From contig NW_022098008.1 in NCBI RefSeq assembly GCF_002288925.2, forward strand, positions 6,471,972 to 6,535,971: a DNA stretch of 64,000 nt, given 5' to 3'. Made by a program: the position numbers and the translations under genes. Of this stretch, positions 1 through 11,688 are shown piece by piece (the first letter of the stretch is position 1; the number at the start of each line of letters is the position of its first letter). This DNA is from Delphinapterus leucas (Eukaryota; Chordata; Mammalia; Artiodactyla; Monodontidae). The notes below the pieces were generated by a model that ran no database searches, had not been told where the DNA came from, and was given only the letters and a program-made list of their open reading frames with translations.

Positions 1-183
1 TTTGTGAAATGATGACCACATCAGGTTAATTATCACATTCATTGCCTCACATAGTTATCGTATTTGAGTGTGTGTGATGAGAATGCTTTTAAGATCTACT
101 CTCTTAGCACATTTCAAGTATACAATACTGTATTATTAACTATGGTGACCATGCTGTACATTAGATTCCCAGATCTTATTCAT

Positions 184-399
184 TTTTTTTTTTCTTTTTT
201 GTGTGTGTGGTATACGGGCCTCTCCCCGTTGTGGCCTCTCCCGCTGCGGAGCACAGGCTCCAGATGCGCAGGCTCAGCGGCCATGGCTCACGGACCCAGC
301 CACTCCACGGCATGTGGGATCTTCCCGGACCGGGGCACGAACCCGCGTTCCCTGCGTCGGCAGGCAGACTCTCAACCACTGCACAACCAGGGAAGCCCC
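184..399 (-). mobile_element. CHR-type tRNA-derived SINE, antisense
   Basis: A T-rich start (the poly(A) tail in reverse) leads to the reversed head 'ccagggaagcccc'. A direct repeat 'agatcttattcat' flanks it at 171-183 and 400-412, a clean target-site duplication. It interrupts an antisense L1. Confidence 0.9.
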
Positions 400-655
400 A
401 GATCTTATTCATCTTATAACCAAAGGCTTGTACCCTTTGACTGGCATCTCCCCGTTTCCCCGGCCTCCAGCCTGGGGTAACCACCATTCTACTATTTCTA
501 TGACTTTGTTCTTTTTAGATTCCACATATAAGTGAGACTGTACAATATTTGCTGTTCTCTGGCTTATTTCACTTAGCATAAATGTCCTCTGTGTTCATTC
601 ATGTTGCAAACGGCAGGATTGCTTTCTCGGCTGAGTAATATTCCATTGTGTATAT

Positions 656-1332
656 TGTTAACAGATAAACTGAGGCATATTAAACATTTTAAGATTTTAT
701 TTGAGCAAAAATCAGTTCAAACCAGGCAGCACCAAACAGGAAACTTTCAGGAGTGCTCCACCTATGGAAACTAGGGAAAGACTAATGAGGAAGATGAGGA
801 AGCAAAGCAAGGGAATTGTTTGCTTGGCTATGGCTTAAGCAGGTACGTTATTTGGGAAATCCTATTTGGCTGTTTCTGATTTGGCTGTCTGTCCTTAGGT
901 TTTGATTTCTTAACCTTGAGGCTCTACAGGCTTAGGTTTTGGTGGCTTACATAGGCTGCCAAGGCATTAAAGCCACCTCAGGGCTTCCCTGGTGGCGCAG
1001 TGGTTGCGAATCTGCCTGCCAATGCAGCGGACACGGGTTCGAGCCCTGGTCCAGGAAGATCCCACATGCCGCGGAGCAACGAAGCCTGTGCGCCACAACT
1101 ACTGAGCCTGCGCGTCTGGAGCCAGTGCTCTGCAACAAGAGAGGCTGCGATAGTGAGAGGTCCGCGTACCGCGATGAAGAGTGGCCCCCGCTCGCCGCAA
1201 CTAGAGAAAGCCCTCGCACAGAAACGAAGACCCAACACAGCCAAAAATAAATAAACAAAAATATTGTTAAGTGTTTAAAAAAAAAAAAAAGCACCTCAGC
1301 CTACCGACCTCCCTGTTTAGTTAATGTAACGA
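656..1332. mobile_element. LTR-like insertion containing a SINE
   Basis: The L1 match stops after 'ccattgtgtatat' and resumes at 'tatataccaca', with about 680 bases between. The insert begins TGTTA and ends GTAACGA, near the TG...CA of an LTR, with a possible 5-base repeat 'tatat' on each side, though that motif is low complexity. I cannot name the family. Confidence 0.4.
978..1291 (+). mobile_element. CHR-type SINE, long form
   Basis: It runs from 'ggcttccctggtggcgcag' to an A-rich tail at 1277-1290, with box-B-like 'gggttcgag'. It is longer than most copies here because the body after 'ccacaactactgagcc' is extended. The short direct repeat 'cacctcag' flanks it. Confidence 0.88.
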
Positions 1333-2716
1333 TATATACCACATCATCTTTATGCATTCATCTGTCGACGGACACTGAGGTTGTTCCCATACCTTGGCTA
1401 TTGTGAATAAAGCTGTAAGAAATATGGGAGTGCATATATCTCTTCGAGATCCTGATTTCATTTCCTTTGGATGTATATCAAGAAGTGGAATTACTGAATC
1501 ATATGGTAGTTCTATTTTTAAGTTTTTGAGGAGCCTCCATAGTGGCCATGCCAATTTACATTCCCACCAAAAGGGCACAAGTGTCCCCTTTTCTCCACAT
1601 TCTCACCAGTACTTATTATCTCTTATCTTTTTGATAAAAGCCATCCTAGCCGGTGTGAGATGATAGCTCATTGTGGTTTTGATTTGCATTTCCCGATGGT
1701 TAGTGATATTGAACACCTTTCCATGTACCTGTTGACTATTTGTGTCTTCTTTGGAAAAATGTCTGTTGTCTTTTGCAATTTTTTTTTTTTTTTACTACTG
1801 AGTTGTATGTTTTATATATATATATATATATGATATTATTAAGCCCTTATCAGATATATTATTTATAAATATTTTCTCCCATTCCATAGGCTGCTTTTTC
1901 ATTTTGTTGATGGTTCCCTTTGCTGTGCAGAAGCTTTTTAGTTTGAGGTAGTCCCATTCATTTATTTTTGCTTATGTTGCCTCTGCTTTTGGTTTCATAA
2001 CAAAAAATAATTGCCAACCAATGTCAAGGGTCTTTTATCCTATGTTTTCTTATAGGAGTTTTATGATTTCAGGTCTTACATTTAAGTTTTTAATTCATTT
2101 TGAGTTAATTTTTGTAAGTGGTATAAGATAGGGAACCAGTTTCTTTCTTTTGCATGTGAATATCCAGTTTTCCCAACACCATTTATTGAAGAGACTGTCC
2201 TTTTGCCATTGTGTGTTCTTTGTGCCTTTGTCAAAGATTAGTTGACTGGGTATGTGTGGGTTTATTTCTGGGATCTAGATTCTGTTCCATTGATCTGTGT
2301 GTCTGTTTTTATGCCAGTAACATACTATTTCGATTACTGCAGCTTTGTAATATAGCTTGAAATCAGGGTGTGTGATGTCCCCAGTTTTGTTCCTCTTTCT
2401 CAAGATTGCTTTGGCTATTTGGGATATCTTGTGGCTTCATACAAATTTTAGGATTGTTTTTTCAATTTCTGTGAAAAGTGCCAATGGAATTTTGGTAGCA
2501 ATTTCACTGAATCTATAGATCACTATAGATAGTAGGACATTTAATAGTGTTATTTTTTTCCAATCCATGAACATGGACTATCTTTCCATTTATTTGTGTC
2601 TTCCTCAATTTCTTTCATCTATGTCTTATAGTTTTGCAAAATTCAACATCTTTTTATGATAAAAACTCTCAACAAATTGGGTACAGAAGGAACGCACCTC
2701 AACGTAATAAGAAAAT

Positions 2717-3534
2717 ACCTGCACGTTTGATGTCAGAAGTATTGTGAGTGAAAACAGTTTGGTTACCAAGCCTGGACTAAGAGATTTATGAACAAGCTAT
2801 GATCACTTAGGAAAAAATAAAGGCTATTGCATTTCTGTACATTCAGATTGTTACTATAAATTTAAAACTTGCTACATGAAAAATAAACAGTTACCTTAAG
2901 TAAGTTTAAGTAGGTCTTAAACCTGGACTTTCTGATCAAACTTTAGTGTGTCCTTCTGATCTCCCGCTGCTCCCAAGTGCCTAAACTATTATACCTTGGC
3001 TTTAAAATCCCCATGGCAATAAGACAATTTCCAATAACCTGGGGCTTCTAAGGTGTGTTGCTTTCTTGCCTATTCAGGACTGTTTCTTCACTCTGTGGAT
3101 TTTTTTCACTGGACATGACTTGGCTTTATTTGAATTTTCCTAAAATGTTATCACCGAGTGGGTTGTACTTCAATTTCATCTTTAATCAGTCAGATTAATA
3201 AAATACTGGAAAGAATATCCACATTAATAAATTTAAGCTTTAAGTTCTTTAATCACAGCACTAATTACACTTTAAAGTTATCTCAACTGGATTTGTAATT
3301 TGCCATGATTGGGGACTTAAATTTTTATCCATTTATTTATTTTCTTTTAATTGAAGTGCTTAGCTCATTCTGGTTTACACAGAGATTTCCATGATTTTCT
3401 TTTTTCATGTTTGGTGATGGAAAGTTTCATTCAGCTTCAGTATGTGCTTGAGGGGCATTGTGGTGGGGATGGGGGGAAAGTTCATAGTCTGGAATCAGAA
3501 ACTTAAGAGCTGCAGCTCCTTGGAGAGACAGAGA
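2717..3534. other. No recognised feature
   Basis: This is AT-rich, apparently single-copy DNA with stops in all frames; nothing further can be supported. Confidence 0.5.
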
Positions 3535-3740
3535 GCACAGTAGTTAATAGCATAAATACATGTTTGAAACAGACACATGTTTGAAACTCAGCTCTCATGC
3601 GTGGTTGATGGCTTTGAACAGGTTATTTAACCTCTCGTTGCCTCAGTCTGTTAAATGAGGATTATGAGCTAATTTATATAAAGAGCTTAGAATAGCTCCT
3701 GGCATTCAGTGAGTCCTTTATAAGTGGAACTGCTATTAAT
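3535..3740 (+). mobile_element. MIR, ancient tRNA-derived SINE
   Basis: 'cacagtagttaatagcata', 'ggttatttaacctctcgttg', 'taaatgaggattatgag' and 'tagctcctggcattcagt' follow the MIR order. The copy is diverged and lacks a visible tail. Confidence 0.75.
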
Positions 3741-4254
3741 GATAACAACTTCAGATTTTTGTTTTTGTTTTCTCTGTGATATATATTTCCATTTTTTTCT
3801 ATAAAATGCCGAGATATAAACTGCGATAATTTCTGGTCCTGTAAGATTCTCAGTTTATTTTGCTTCTGAGGTATTAGTGATAAATATTTAATGGTTCAAA
3901 CATGAAAGTAAGCATTCATGAATATGGACAATTTCAAATAGCTCTACACAGACCCAGAGCTGCCTGAATTACAATTTTTGGTGAGATGAATGAATGCCCT
4001 GCATCCCATGCTGACTGCCATGTAGAATGTCCCATGTGACAAGGTCTGGTCAGTTCTGGTTTCCCTCCTGCTCTGTGAGCCACAAAGATTAGTCCTTCTA
4101 GTCACTCAGGTGATGCAGTTTACCAAATGTGTGTGGACATACACGTCAAGGTGGCTTATTTTCATCAAAGTTGAAAACTGAGATAATTTAAATACTTTTG
4201 CAATATTTGAATATTTGAATGGATATGATAAATTTTCCCACTCAGGAAGGAACA

Positions 4255-4558
4255 TTTTTTTTTAACATCTTTATTGGAGTATAATTGCTTTACAATGATG
4301 TGTTAGTTTCTTCTTTATAACAAAGTGAATCAGTTATACATATACATATGTCCTCACATCTCTTCCCTCTTGCGTCTCCCTCCCTCCCACCCTCCATATC
4401 CCACCCCTCTAGGTGGTCACAAAGCACCGAGCTGATCTCCCTGTGCTATGTGGCTGCTTCCCACTAGCTATCTATTTTACGTTTGGTAGTGTATATATGT
4501 CCATGCCACTCTCTCACTTTGTCCCAGCTTACCCTTCCCCCTCCCCGTATCCTCAAGT
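4255..4558 (-). mobile_element. 5'-truncated L1, 3' UTR only, antisense
   Basis: A T-run and 'aacatctttattggagtata' open a reversed cetartiodactyl L1 3' end, which continues through the 'ctagctatctattttacg' and 'cctcaagtt' segments. The same segment recurs at 17.53 kb. Confidence 0.85.
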
Positions 4559-5149
4559 TAAACACTATTAAAAGCAGTGTTACTCACAGTGTTGTTAAAT
4601 CAGTTCTTCCAGGCTTTCATCTATGCTTTGTTTAATGCTAATATTTTTCTTTTTAAATGAGGTTGATTGACATTTCATGGAGATCCAAATATCGCTTTTG
4701 ACATCCATTAAATTTTCATGACCTGAGGTTCAGCTGTGTTTTTTAAGGTTAGGACAACTTTTACTTTTAGAAGTATTCTTTTAGGTTAAGAATATTAAAC
4801 TAGAGTTGGCTGAAGTATGTTGAATGCATTTTATTGTCTGATCAGCCTCTCTTCAGCATTTATTACGTTCAGTGTACATGTGTGCAAAACCCACCATTGT
4901 AAACAGTGGGTGGCATGATCTGAGAAGAAACCCAGTTCAGAACCTAGGGTTCCTTGGTCTGCCCACTTCTGCCATGTGTCTCATACCAGGGTTAACAGAG
5001 TTTATCCACCCCTGTGTGTCAACCCTGTGGGCCTCACGGAGTCATCACTGAGATTCTGTGAGATACGTGTTGTTATTCTTAGTCTGCAAATGAGAAGGTT
5101 TGGCTAAGAAGATTTAACTGCTCCATAAACTCACACAACCTTATTTTTC
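4559..5149. other. No recognised feature
   Basis: I see single-copy sequence. A weak MIR-like phrase near 5060-5110 ('tctgcaaatgagaaggttt') is too short to call. Confidence 0.4.
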
Positions 5150-5440
5150 TTCTAAATGAGTGTCTTGGTTATTCTCAGGTCTTTGTTATTCTTTGTAAGT
5201 TTTAGAATCAGCTTTTCAAGTTCATCAAAACATCCTGATGAGATTTTTAAATTGGAATTGCCTTGAATACATTTTGGTAGGACTGAAATCTCTGCCATAT
5301 TGTTGCTTGCTATCTTGAAAATGATTCTGCTCTCCATTTGATTAAATCTTTTGTAATGTCCTTCAGTAAAGCTTTGTAATTTTTTTCACACAGCGTTTAT
5401 ACATCTTTTGTTCATTTTATTCTTAGGAACACTGGATATT
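5150..5440 (-). mobile_element. Ancient L1 (L1M-type) ORF2 fragment, antisense
   Basis: Reversed L1 phrases such as 'ttggaattgccttgaatac', 'gtaatgtccttcagtaaagc' and 'ttattcttaggaacactgg' keep the L1 order but are strongly diverged. Confidence 0.6.
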
Positions 5441-5689
5441 CTGTGATTCTTAAATTACTTTTTAAAAACTTTAAATGACTTTCTAGAATTTGAAAAAAGC
5501 TAGTTTCAAAATAGGATACAGATAATATTAATCATAGGAATTTAGGAGATTTATCAAATAATATTAAATAGCTTTACTAAACCACACAATAATAATATTA
5601 TTGTAGAATTAATTCTGATCGGCTTAGAAAAATTAAACTCCAGGCTTTATTCTGATTTTGCCGCTTTTCTCACTAACATCTTTCTGTTC

Positions 5690-6110
5690 CAGAGCCCCAC
5701 GCAGGACACCACATTACATTTAGTGTTCTTATCTCCTCGGTCTCCTCCAGCCTGTGACAGTTTTTCAGCCTTTCATTGTTTTTCATGACACTGAAGTTTT
5801 GAAAAGCACTTGTCAGGTATTTTGTAGGAGGTCCCTTGCTTGGGGCTTGCCTGATAGTTACTTATGGTTACACTGGGATCGTGGTTTTTAGAGAATACAC
5901 CAGAGGTGAGATGTCACCTTATTTCTGGGAGCACATGGTATAACATGATTAATCACTGGTGAGGTTAACCCTGTCACTTGGTTAAGGTGGAACCTGCTGG
6001 CTTTCTCCACTGGGAAGTTCCTATTTTTCCTTTTCGAAATGAGTCACTAAGTCCAGCCCATATTAAAAGGGAGGGAAATTAAGCTTGACCTCCTGGAGGA
6101 GTATCTATAT
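5690..6110. repeat. Probable ancient LINE-derived segment
   Basis: The phrases 'cacttggttaaggtggaacc' and 'ggctttctccactgggaag' resemble a widespread old mammalian LINE 3' region. Family and strand are not certain. Confidence 0.4.
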
Positions 6111-6119
6111 ATATATGTT

Positions 6120-6860
6120 ATTTTTATGCTTTGTAAGGAAATTTTTCCCTTCTCCAAGTTATGTATTTTATTTTGTCATCTGTTTCTATCAGATCGACTC
6201 ATGGGTATTTATTTAAATACTATGGGTTATAATATTATGGTTTTTTTGCTCAAATTGTTCATCTTTGACTACTGCAAGGTCTTTCAGGTTGACTCTTGTG
6301 TCCCTGCAATATGCCCCTTTATTTTATTTTCTAAGTACTTCCTTATTTTCTGGCACTCTGAGGTGTTCCAGGATCATCTTGTATTCTCCCTGCCCCAGTG
6401 TTACAATCAAACATTTTCCCAAAGAGCCCTGATTCCTTCTATTAGAGAACCCCTGATGACCACTGATCTCTTTTCTATCTCTCTAATTTTGCCTTTTCCA
6501 GACTGTGACTTGATTAGAATTATACAACAGGCTGCTTTTTGGGTGGGTCTTCCTTCATTTAGCAAAATGTCTCTAAGATTCATCCATGTGATTGTGTGAA
6601 TTGACATCTAGTTCCTTTTTATTGCTAAGTAATATTTCGTTGCACGGATATACAAAAGCTTATTCATTCACCGATTGAAAGAAATATTCTGCACGAACAT
6701 AAGTTTTCAATTCACTTGGATAAGTATGTGGGAGTGGGATTTCTGGGTCAGATGCTAAGCTTTTATTTTCCTTTTAAAAAATAAAATTTCTAAGAAATTG
6801 CCAAGCTGTCTTCCAATGCAGCTGTCTTGTTTTGCATTCCCACCAGTGATGGCTGAGAGC
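6120..6860 (-). mobile_element. Ancient L1 (L1M-type), antisense
   Basis: Reversed L1 phrases ('gcaaaatgtctctaagattc', 'gggatttctgggtcag', 'gcattcccaccagtgatgg') appear in 3'-to-5' order. The frames in this region are remnants of this element. Confidence 0.65.
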
Positions 6861-7834
6861 TCGTGCACTTATTTTGAGAGTAAATTAGTAGGAGCTCAGC
6901 CTTGTTAGAGCTTCAGGACTGTCCCGTCTGCGGTCTCCGTGGCGTCACGTGTTACCGCATTCAAACAGGAGAGTCAAAATTTCAAAGGATGGCATGGAGA
7001 TGATAGAAACAAAGAGACAGAACCTGAGTTACTTGAATTTTGTTATTCTGTATGACCACTTGAAGTTTTTCTTCATGGTGACTTTTTTTAACATTGGAAA
7101 ACACTTACTTGCTTCAGTCTTCCTTTATAGGTGAAAAATGCTTTGAAATATAGGTGTAGCCGTGATCATATGATGTGCTCATTAAGAAGCTCTGCGTGGA
7201 CTACAGACCAACGCTGGGACATCCACTTCAACCTCTGACGTGCGTTGCCGTCTGAAAATTAACGTGGACACAACAGGTGCTTCTCAGATTTTGTTCCCTA
7301 CTGTATGTGATTTTTTTTTCCCCTGAGCCATTTTCTTTTCTGGTGTAAACTTTTAAATCAAGTAAATCAGATATAAAAATATTTATAAACAGCCAGAATC
7401 AACCCTAAAAATGATATAGTGAAACCCACACTTTAAAACTGTTCCTTGAAGATCAGCACACAGAAACTGTGGAGAAAACCATTAACCAAGCAACAATAAA
7501 ACTTAAGTAAATGGACATTTGTACAGAAAAAAAATCCAATTTAAGGCAGAACGTCAGGAGAAAGGACAAAAGGGGCTGGCCTTGTGCTGCCAGAAGGAAC
7601 TGCAGGGCACATTTGAGTATTTTATTAATTTCACCAAGAACTGGACAGTTCTTCTGAAGCAATGGGTTAAATATTCTCAATGTTTCTTAACATCCAGCCC
7701 TTTTCTCAGACTCTTTTGGACATTTTCACTTAATAGAAATTTATGGTGAAGGTATGTTAGAGGAAATTCTTGACTGCAGAGACATTTGAAAGCCATTAGA
7801 ATCAGTCCTGAAGGAACAAAGACAATAACAGTAT
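6861..7834. other. No recognised feature; downstream flank of NORAD
   Basis: Apparently single-copy. It could include the last part of the NORAD transcript if the farther AATAAA near 7620 is used. Confidence 0.4.
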
Positions 7835-7848
7835 TTCAATTTCTGGAA

Positions 7849-7854
7849 TTTATT
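7849..7854 (-). terminator. Candidate poly(A) signal AATAAA for NORAD
   Basis: The plus strand reads TTTATT, so the minus strand reads AATAAA, followed 15-30 nt on by a T/G-rich stretch that could be the downstream element. It lies beyond the last Pumilio site. Alternatives are AATAAA at 7992-7997 and one near 7620. Confidence 0.45.
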
Positions 7855-7991
7855 GTGAAATGTGATTTTTTTTCTTTATGGATCTCTGACAAACTTACAT
7901 TTAAGACTTTTCCTAACAATTCATATATCTGTTTCTTTACATGAAAAAGACTTTCCAAACTTAACATTTTTTTAAGGTTTTTAAAATAACA

Positions 7992-7997
7992 TTTATT
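7992..7997 (-). terminator. Alternative poly(A) signal AATAAA
   Basis: This minus-strand AATAAA lies between the last Pumilio site (8195) and the signal at 7849. Its use would give a slightly shorter RNA. Confidence 0.3.
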
Positions 7998-9456
7998 TCT
8001 TAAAAGTTAACATGTGCATCATAGGAAACCAAAGAACACAAGAAGCAAAAAACAAAGTCAACCATCATCACAAGCAGTTTACCATTTGATGTGTCCTTCT
8101 AGGTCTCGTTTGTATGTTTAAACACAACTAAGCATCCATTTTTATGTAATTAAGATCATACAGTTATGTATCATGCTTTTTCACACATCATGAATATTTA
8201 CATTTCAAAGTCCCAAAGCTATGAGTATTTTGATAACCAAAAATACACTACACCAACTCAATCTGGAAGGAGAAAAAATGTAATCCTTTCTTGGCGACAA
8301 AAACTTCAGAAAAGACAAAAATGGCAACAGGCCTCTATCTAGATAAAGATATTGGCAAAGTTATGATTAAAATACTATATTCCCTTCACGTTCAATTAAA
8401 AATGAGACATAAAGCAACAGAGTACCCAAAGTATAATGCTTTTAAGAGGATTCATTATCTGATCTAAACTACTGAAGTATTAGCAAGGAGGTATGTTTCC
8501 ACTGAATTACTTAACAATGTATTCCTATAGTACAGCTAAGAAATTCACACACATCAATGGTTATCATCAAAATATAAAAAGAAACACATCCACATACTTC
8601 CCTCCCTTTTATACTTCCTTTTGCCCCTCTGCTGCCAACCTAATGAACAAGTCCTGGTGTACATTTCTCAGATGGTTTAACAATTCCATGTCCAAGATGC
8701 TACTTTTTTTATCAATTATAACAAAGATATTTACAAATTGGTTAATTCACTAGCTCTACTTTTTATCATACATTGTCACCTCAGGACTCCTAAAAAACCT
8801 AGGTGTTGCAAAATAATGAATGAACCTTGTCCATAGTAAGCATTGGTACTTTACAAAAATGCACATTTAGACCTATGGTTATAACCTAAAACTGTCTTCT
8901 AGATATGGAGATATTAGCCAAGAGCCCTTCCCTTCACCCTTCCTCTTACCCCTCCTCCAGCATATCAGCAACTAAGTACAGGACTATATCTAGCTCCAAG
9001 ACGTGGATTAACATAGACGCTCCCAGAAGACACAGCCCTTCCTAAAAACCAGCAAAATGGCATTTATTAAGGTGTTATTTTACTACCTCTACTTTTAATA
9101 TACTTTGGGCATTAGGACTTGCTTATTCTTTAATACACAGCAATATTAACTAAAACACACAAATAGAACAATGGTTAGACAATCTGAACTTGTCTGAAGA
9201 TTCATGGGCACAGATCCCATCTCTGTACCTCCTTCCCTGTCCGCTCCCGCCCCCTCACCACCCAGTGAATAGTCAGCTCACTCTCCAAGACTCAAGTTTA
9301 ACAATTTCCACTCCCCCAATACAACCATTCCTATGAATTAACAGAAAAAAATACTTAAAAGGTGTTACTTTTAACTCTCTACTTTCAACATATGTTGTGC
9401 ACTTTTACACATCTAGAAAGATTAGATGTTTCAAATACGGATTTAAGTTTGTCCAC

Positions 9457-9475
9457 TATATATATATATATATAT
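9457..9475. repeat. (TA)n tract at the Pumilio-site position of one NORAD unit
   Basis: In the A unit with hairpin near 9409, 'gtccac' is followed by a run of about nine TA repeats and then 'tgtagtagcac'. The sister unit at 10.09 kb reads 'gtccac-tatataca-gagtag'. The tract sits where the Pumilio site should be, and no TGTANATA remains. Confidence 0.8.
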
Positions 9476-9735
9476 GTAGTAGCACTGAAGAAGCTGCACA
9501 CAAAGGCTATAGTCACAAAGTGTCTCCTAAACAGGAACACTCTGGCCTAGAACACTTCCCCTTTTCATCTCTATCAACCCAGTGGACAAGAATAATAAGC
9601 ATCTGTAATGCTTAGAGGGGATTTTAACAATTTCACTTCCTGCAGTTGTTTTCAGAAGTCTTTCCTATGAATTTTAACACAAAGTGTACACAATGTATTT
9701 ATCGGCTATTTTTGTTATACACTGGCAACCTCTTT

Positions 9736-9758
9736 AACATCTAGGAAGACTAGATGTT
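9736..9758 (-). other. NORAD unit hairpin, perfect 9-bp stem (B unit)
   Basis: The sequence AACATCTAG, a 5-nt loop, then CTAGATGTT forms a perfect 9-bp stem in the RNA. This is the best-preserved example of the stem repeated once per unit. Known: a short stem-loop next to the Pumilio sites is a conserved part of NORAD units. Confidence 0.75.
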
Positions 9759-10382
9759 GTAAATTTGGACCTCTGTCCTTCACTATGTACACAGCCAAGT
9801 AAAACAAAACGCAGAGACATATCGGACAATGGTTAGTCTTGGTATAAAGCCCTTTACACTTTCTTCTTTCTTCCTGAACCAGCACAAATAAAATAATGTG
9901 TATTGCTCAGAGAGGTGGTTTGATCATTTCGATCACTCCATTTCTAAAAGACAGTACTTCATATGAATTTTAACAAAAGGATATATCTACAAAATATGTT
10001 ACTTCACTACCTCTACTTTTAACATACTTTGTGCACTTCTAAATATCTAGAAAGACTAGATGTTTCAAATAAGGACTTAAGTTTGTCCACTATATACAGA
10101 GTAGTGTTGAATAAACTACACACATGTAACAATGGTTAGATGTGAAAGTGTCTTCTACATAGGAACATTCTAATGTAGAACACTTCATTTCTCCCAGTAC
10201 CTCCTTTCTGCCATCCATCCAACATTGGGCAAGTATAGGCACAGGTGTCACTTAGATGTGATTTACGGTTTCACTTCCAAAGGTCCTTTCCAGAAGACGG
10301 CCTTTCAATGAATTTTAACACAAAGTGTACAAAATGTGTTAGTTTACTAACTCGACTTTTGTCATACATTGGCAACCTCTTT

Positions 10383-10403
10383 AATATCTAGAGACTAGAT
10401 ATT
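10383..10403 (-). other. NORAD unit hairpin with a compensatory base-pair change
   Basis: AATATCTAG, loop AGA, CTAGATATT: again a perfect 9-bp stem, but with one pair exchanged relative to 9736-9758 (C-G becomes T-A) and a 3-nt loop. Both sides of the pair have changed together, which is evidence for selection on RNA pairing. Confidence 0.7.
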
Positions 10404-10428
10404 ATAAAATTGGGACCCATTGGTCCAG

Positions 10429-10447
10429 TATATACAAAATATATACA
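10429..10447 (-). other. Pumilio response element doublet
   Basis: Two TGTATATA sites on the minus strand start 11 nt apart (plus complements at 10429-10436 and 10440-10447) in the B unit near 10.4 kb. A second doublet at 11689-11705 starts 9 nt apart. Known: TGTANATA is the PUM1/PUM2 target. Confidence 0.75.
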
Positions 10448-11348
10448 GCAAAGTTAAACAAAATTCATGTAACATATAGAGCAATGGATAAGTTGAAATG
10501 TTCTAGTACCTGCTAGCAAAACATCTTTTGCAATCTTCCCTCCCACCTCCCTAAACCCAATGAACAAGCATAGAGTATACTGTTCAGAGAGGAGGTTTAA
10601 CAATTCCATTTCCAAAGACAGTATTTCCCATTAGTTTTTAAAAGCTATTTACAAGAAGTATTATTCTACTAAAACTACTTTTAAATACATCAAGCACTTC
10701 TAAACATCTAGAAAGAATAGATATTTCATGTAAGAACTTACTTGTCCACTATGTACACAACACTGTTAAATAAAATTGCACACATGTAACAATGGTTATA
10801 ATCTGAGGTATCTTCTAAATATGACCATTTTGGCCTGAACCATTTCCTCCCTCACTTCCTTCTCTCCACCGCCAATCCCGTGGACAAGTACATGCATGTG
10901 TAATGCTCAGAGGTGGTTGAACAAATTCATATCCAAAAGTCATTTACAGAAGACAAGCTTTCCTATGAATTTCAATAAAGTGTACAAAATGTGCTAATCT
11001 TACTAACTACTTTGTCATACACTGGCAACCCCTTTAACATCTAGAGACTAGATGTAGCAAAATTAGGACTCAATTTGTCCATTATATACACAGCAAAACA
11101 AAATGAACATACAAAAAATGGTTTTGTCTGAAAATGTCCAGGTCTGAACACACTAGCATATTACCTTTTGCAATTCTTTCCCTCCCTCCTCCAAACCACT
11201 GAACAAGTATAGACAATAGTATACTGCTCAGAGAGGTGGTTTAACATTTAACATTCCCAGAGAGAGTACTTCCTGTGAATTTTAGCAAAAAGATATTTAC
11301 AAAGTGATATTTTACTACCTCTACATTTAACATACGTTGGGCACTTCT

Positions 11349-11373
11349 AAACATCTAGATGGACTAGATGTTT
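11349..11373 (-). other. NORAD unit hairpin, 10-bp stem (A unit)
   Basis: AAACATCTAG, a 5-nt loop, then CTAGATGTTT gives a perfect 10-bp stem in an A-type unit. It is followed on the plus strand by the TATATACA Pumilio complement at 11398. Confidence 0.7.
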
Positions 11374-11688
11374 CAAATAAGGACTTAATCTGTCCACTAT
11401 ATACAGAGCAGTATTGAACAAACTGCACACATGTAACAGTTGTAATCTGAAAGTGTCTTCAAAATACCAGCATTCTAGCCATTCTAAGACCAATCCCCTT
11501 CTCTCTCTCCCCGCTCCACCAATCCAGAGGGCTATAATGCTCAAATTTTCAGAAGACAATCTTTCCTAGAAATTTTAACACAAAATGTACAAAATGTATT
11601 ATTTACTAACTCTATTTTTGTCATACACTGGCAACCTCTTTAACATCTAGAAAGACTAGGTGTTGTAAATTAGGACTCATTTGTCCAT

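Larger units (their letters stand above)
1..2716 (-). mobile_element. L1 fragment (antisense) with an inverted 5' piece
   Basis: From the left edge to about 2640 the sequence is reversed L1 3' UTR and ORF2 ('taatattccattgtgtatat', 'ggaattactgaatcatatgg', 'aatccatgaacatgg'). From about 2644 to 2716 it is L1 ORF2 in the sense direction (a frame related to MIKTLSKLG). The switch of strand is the mark of twin priming. The element continues beyond the left edge and is interrupted by a SINE and an LTR-like insert. Coding capacity is lost. Confidence 0.8.

Noticed and set aside
176..535. Frames such as GLSLLWPLPL and SGHGS found repeatedly in the window
   Set aside because: These are translations of CHR SINE copies; the same peptides appear at every SINE.
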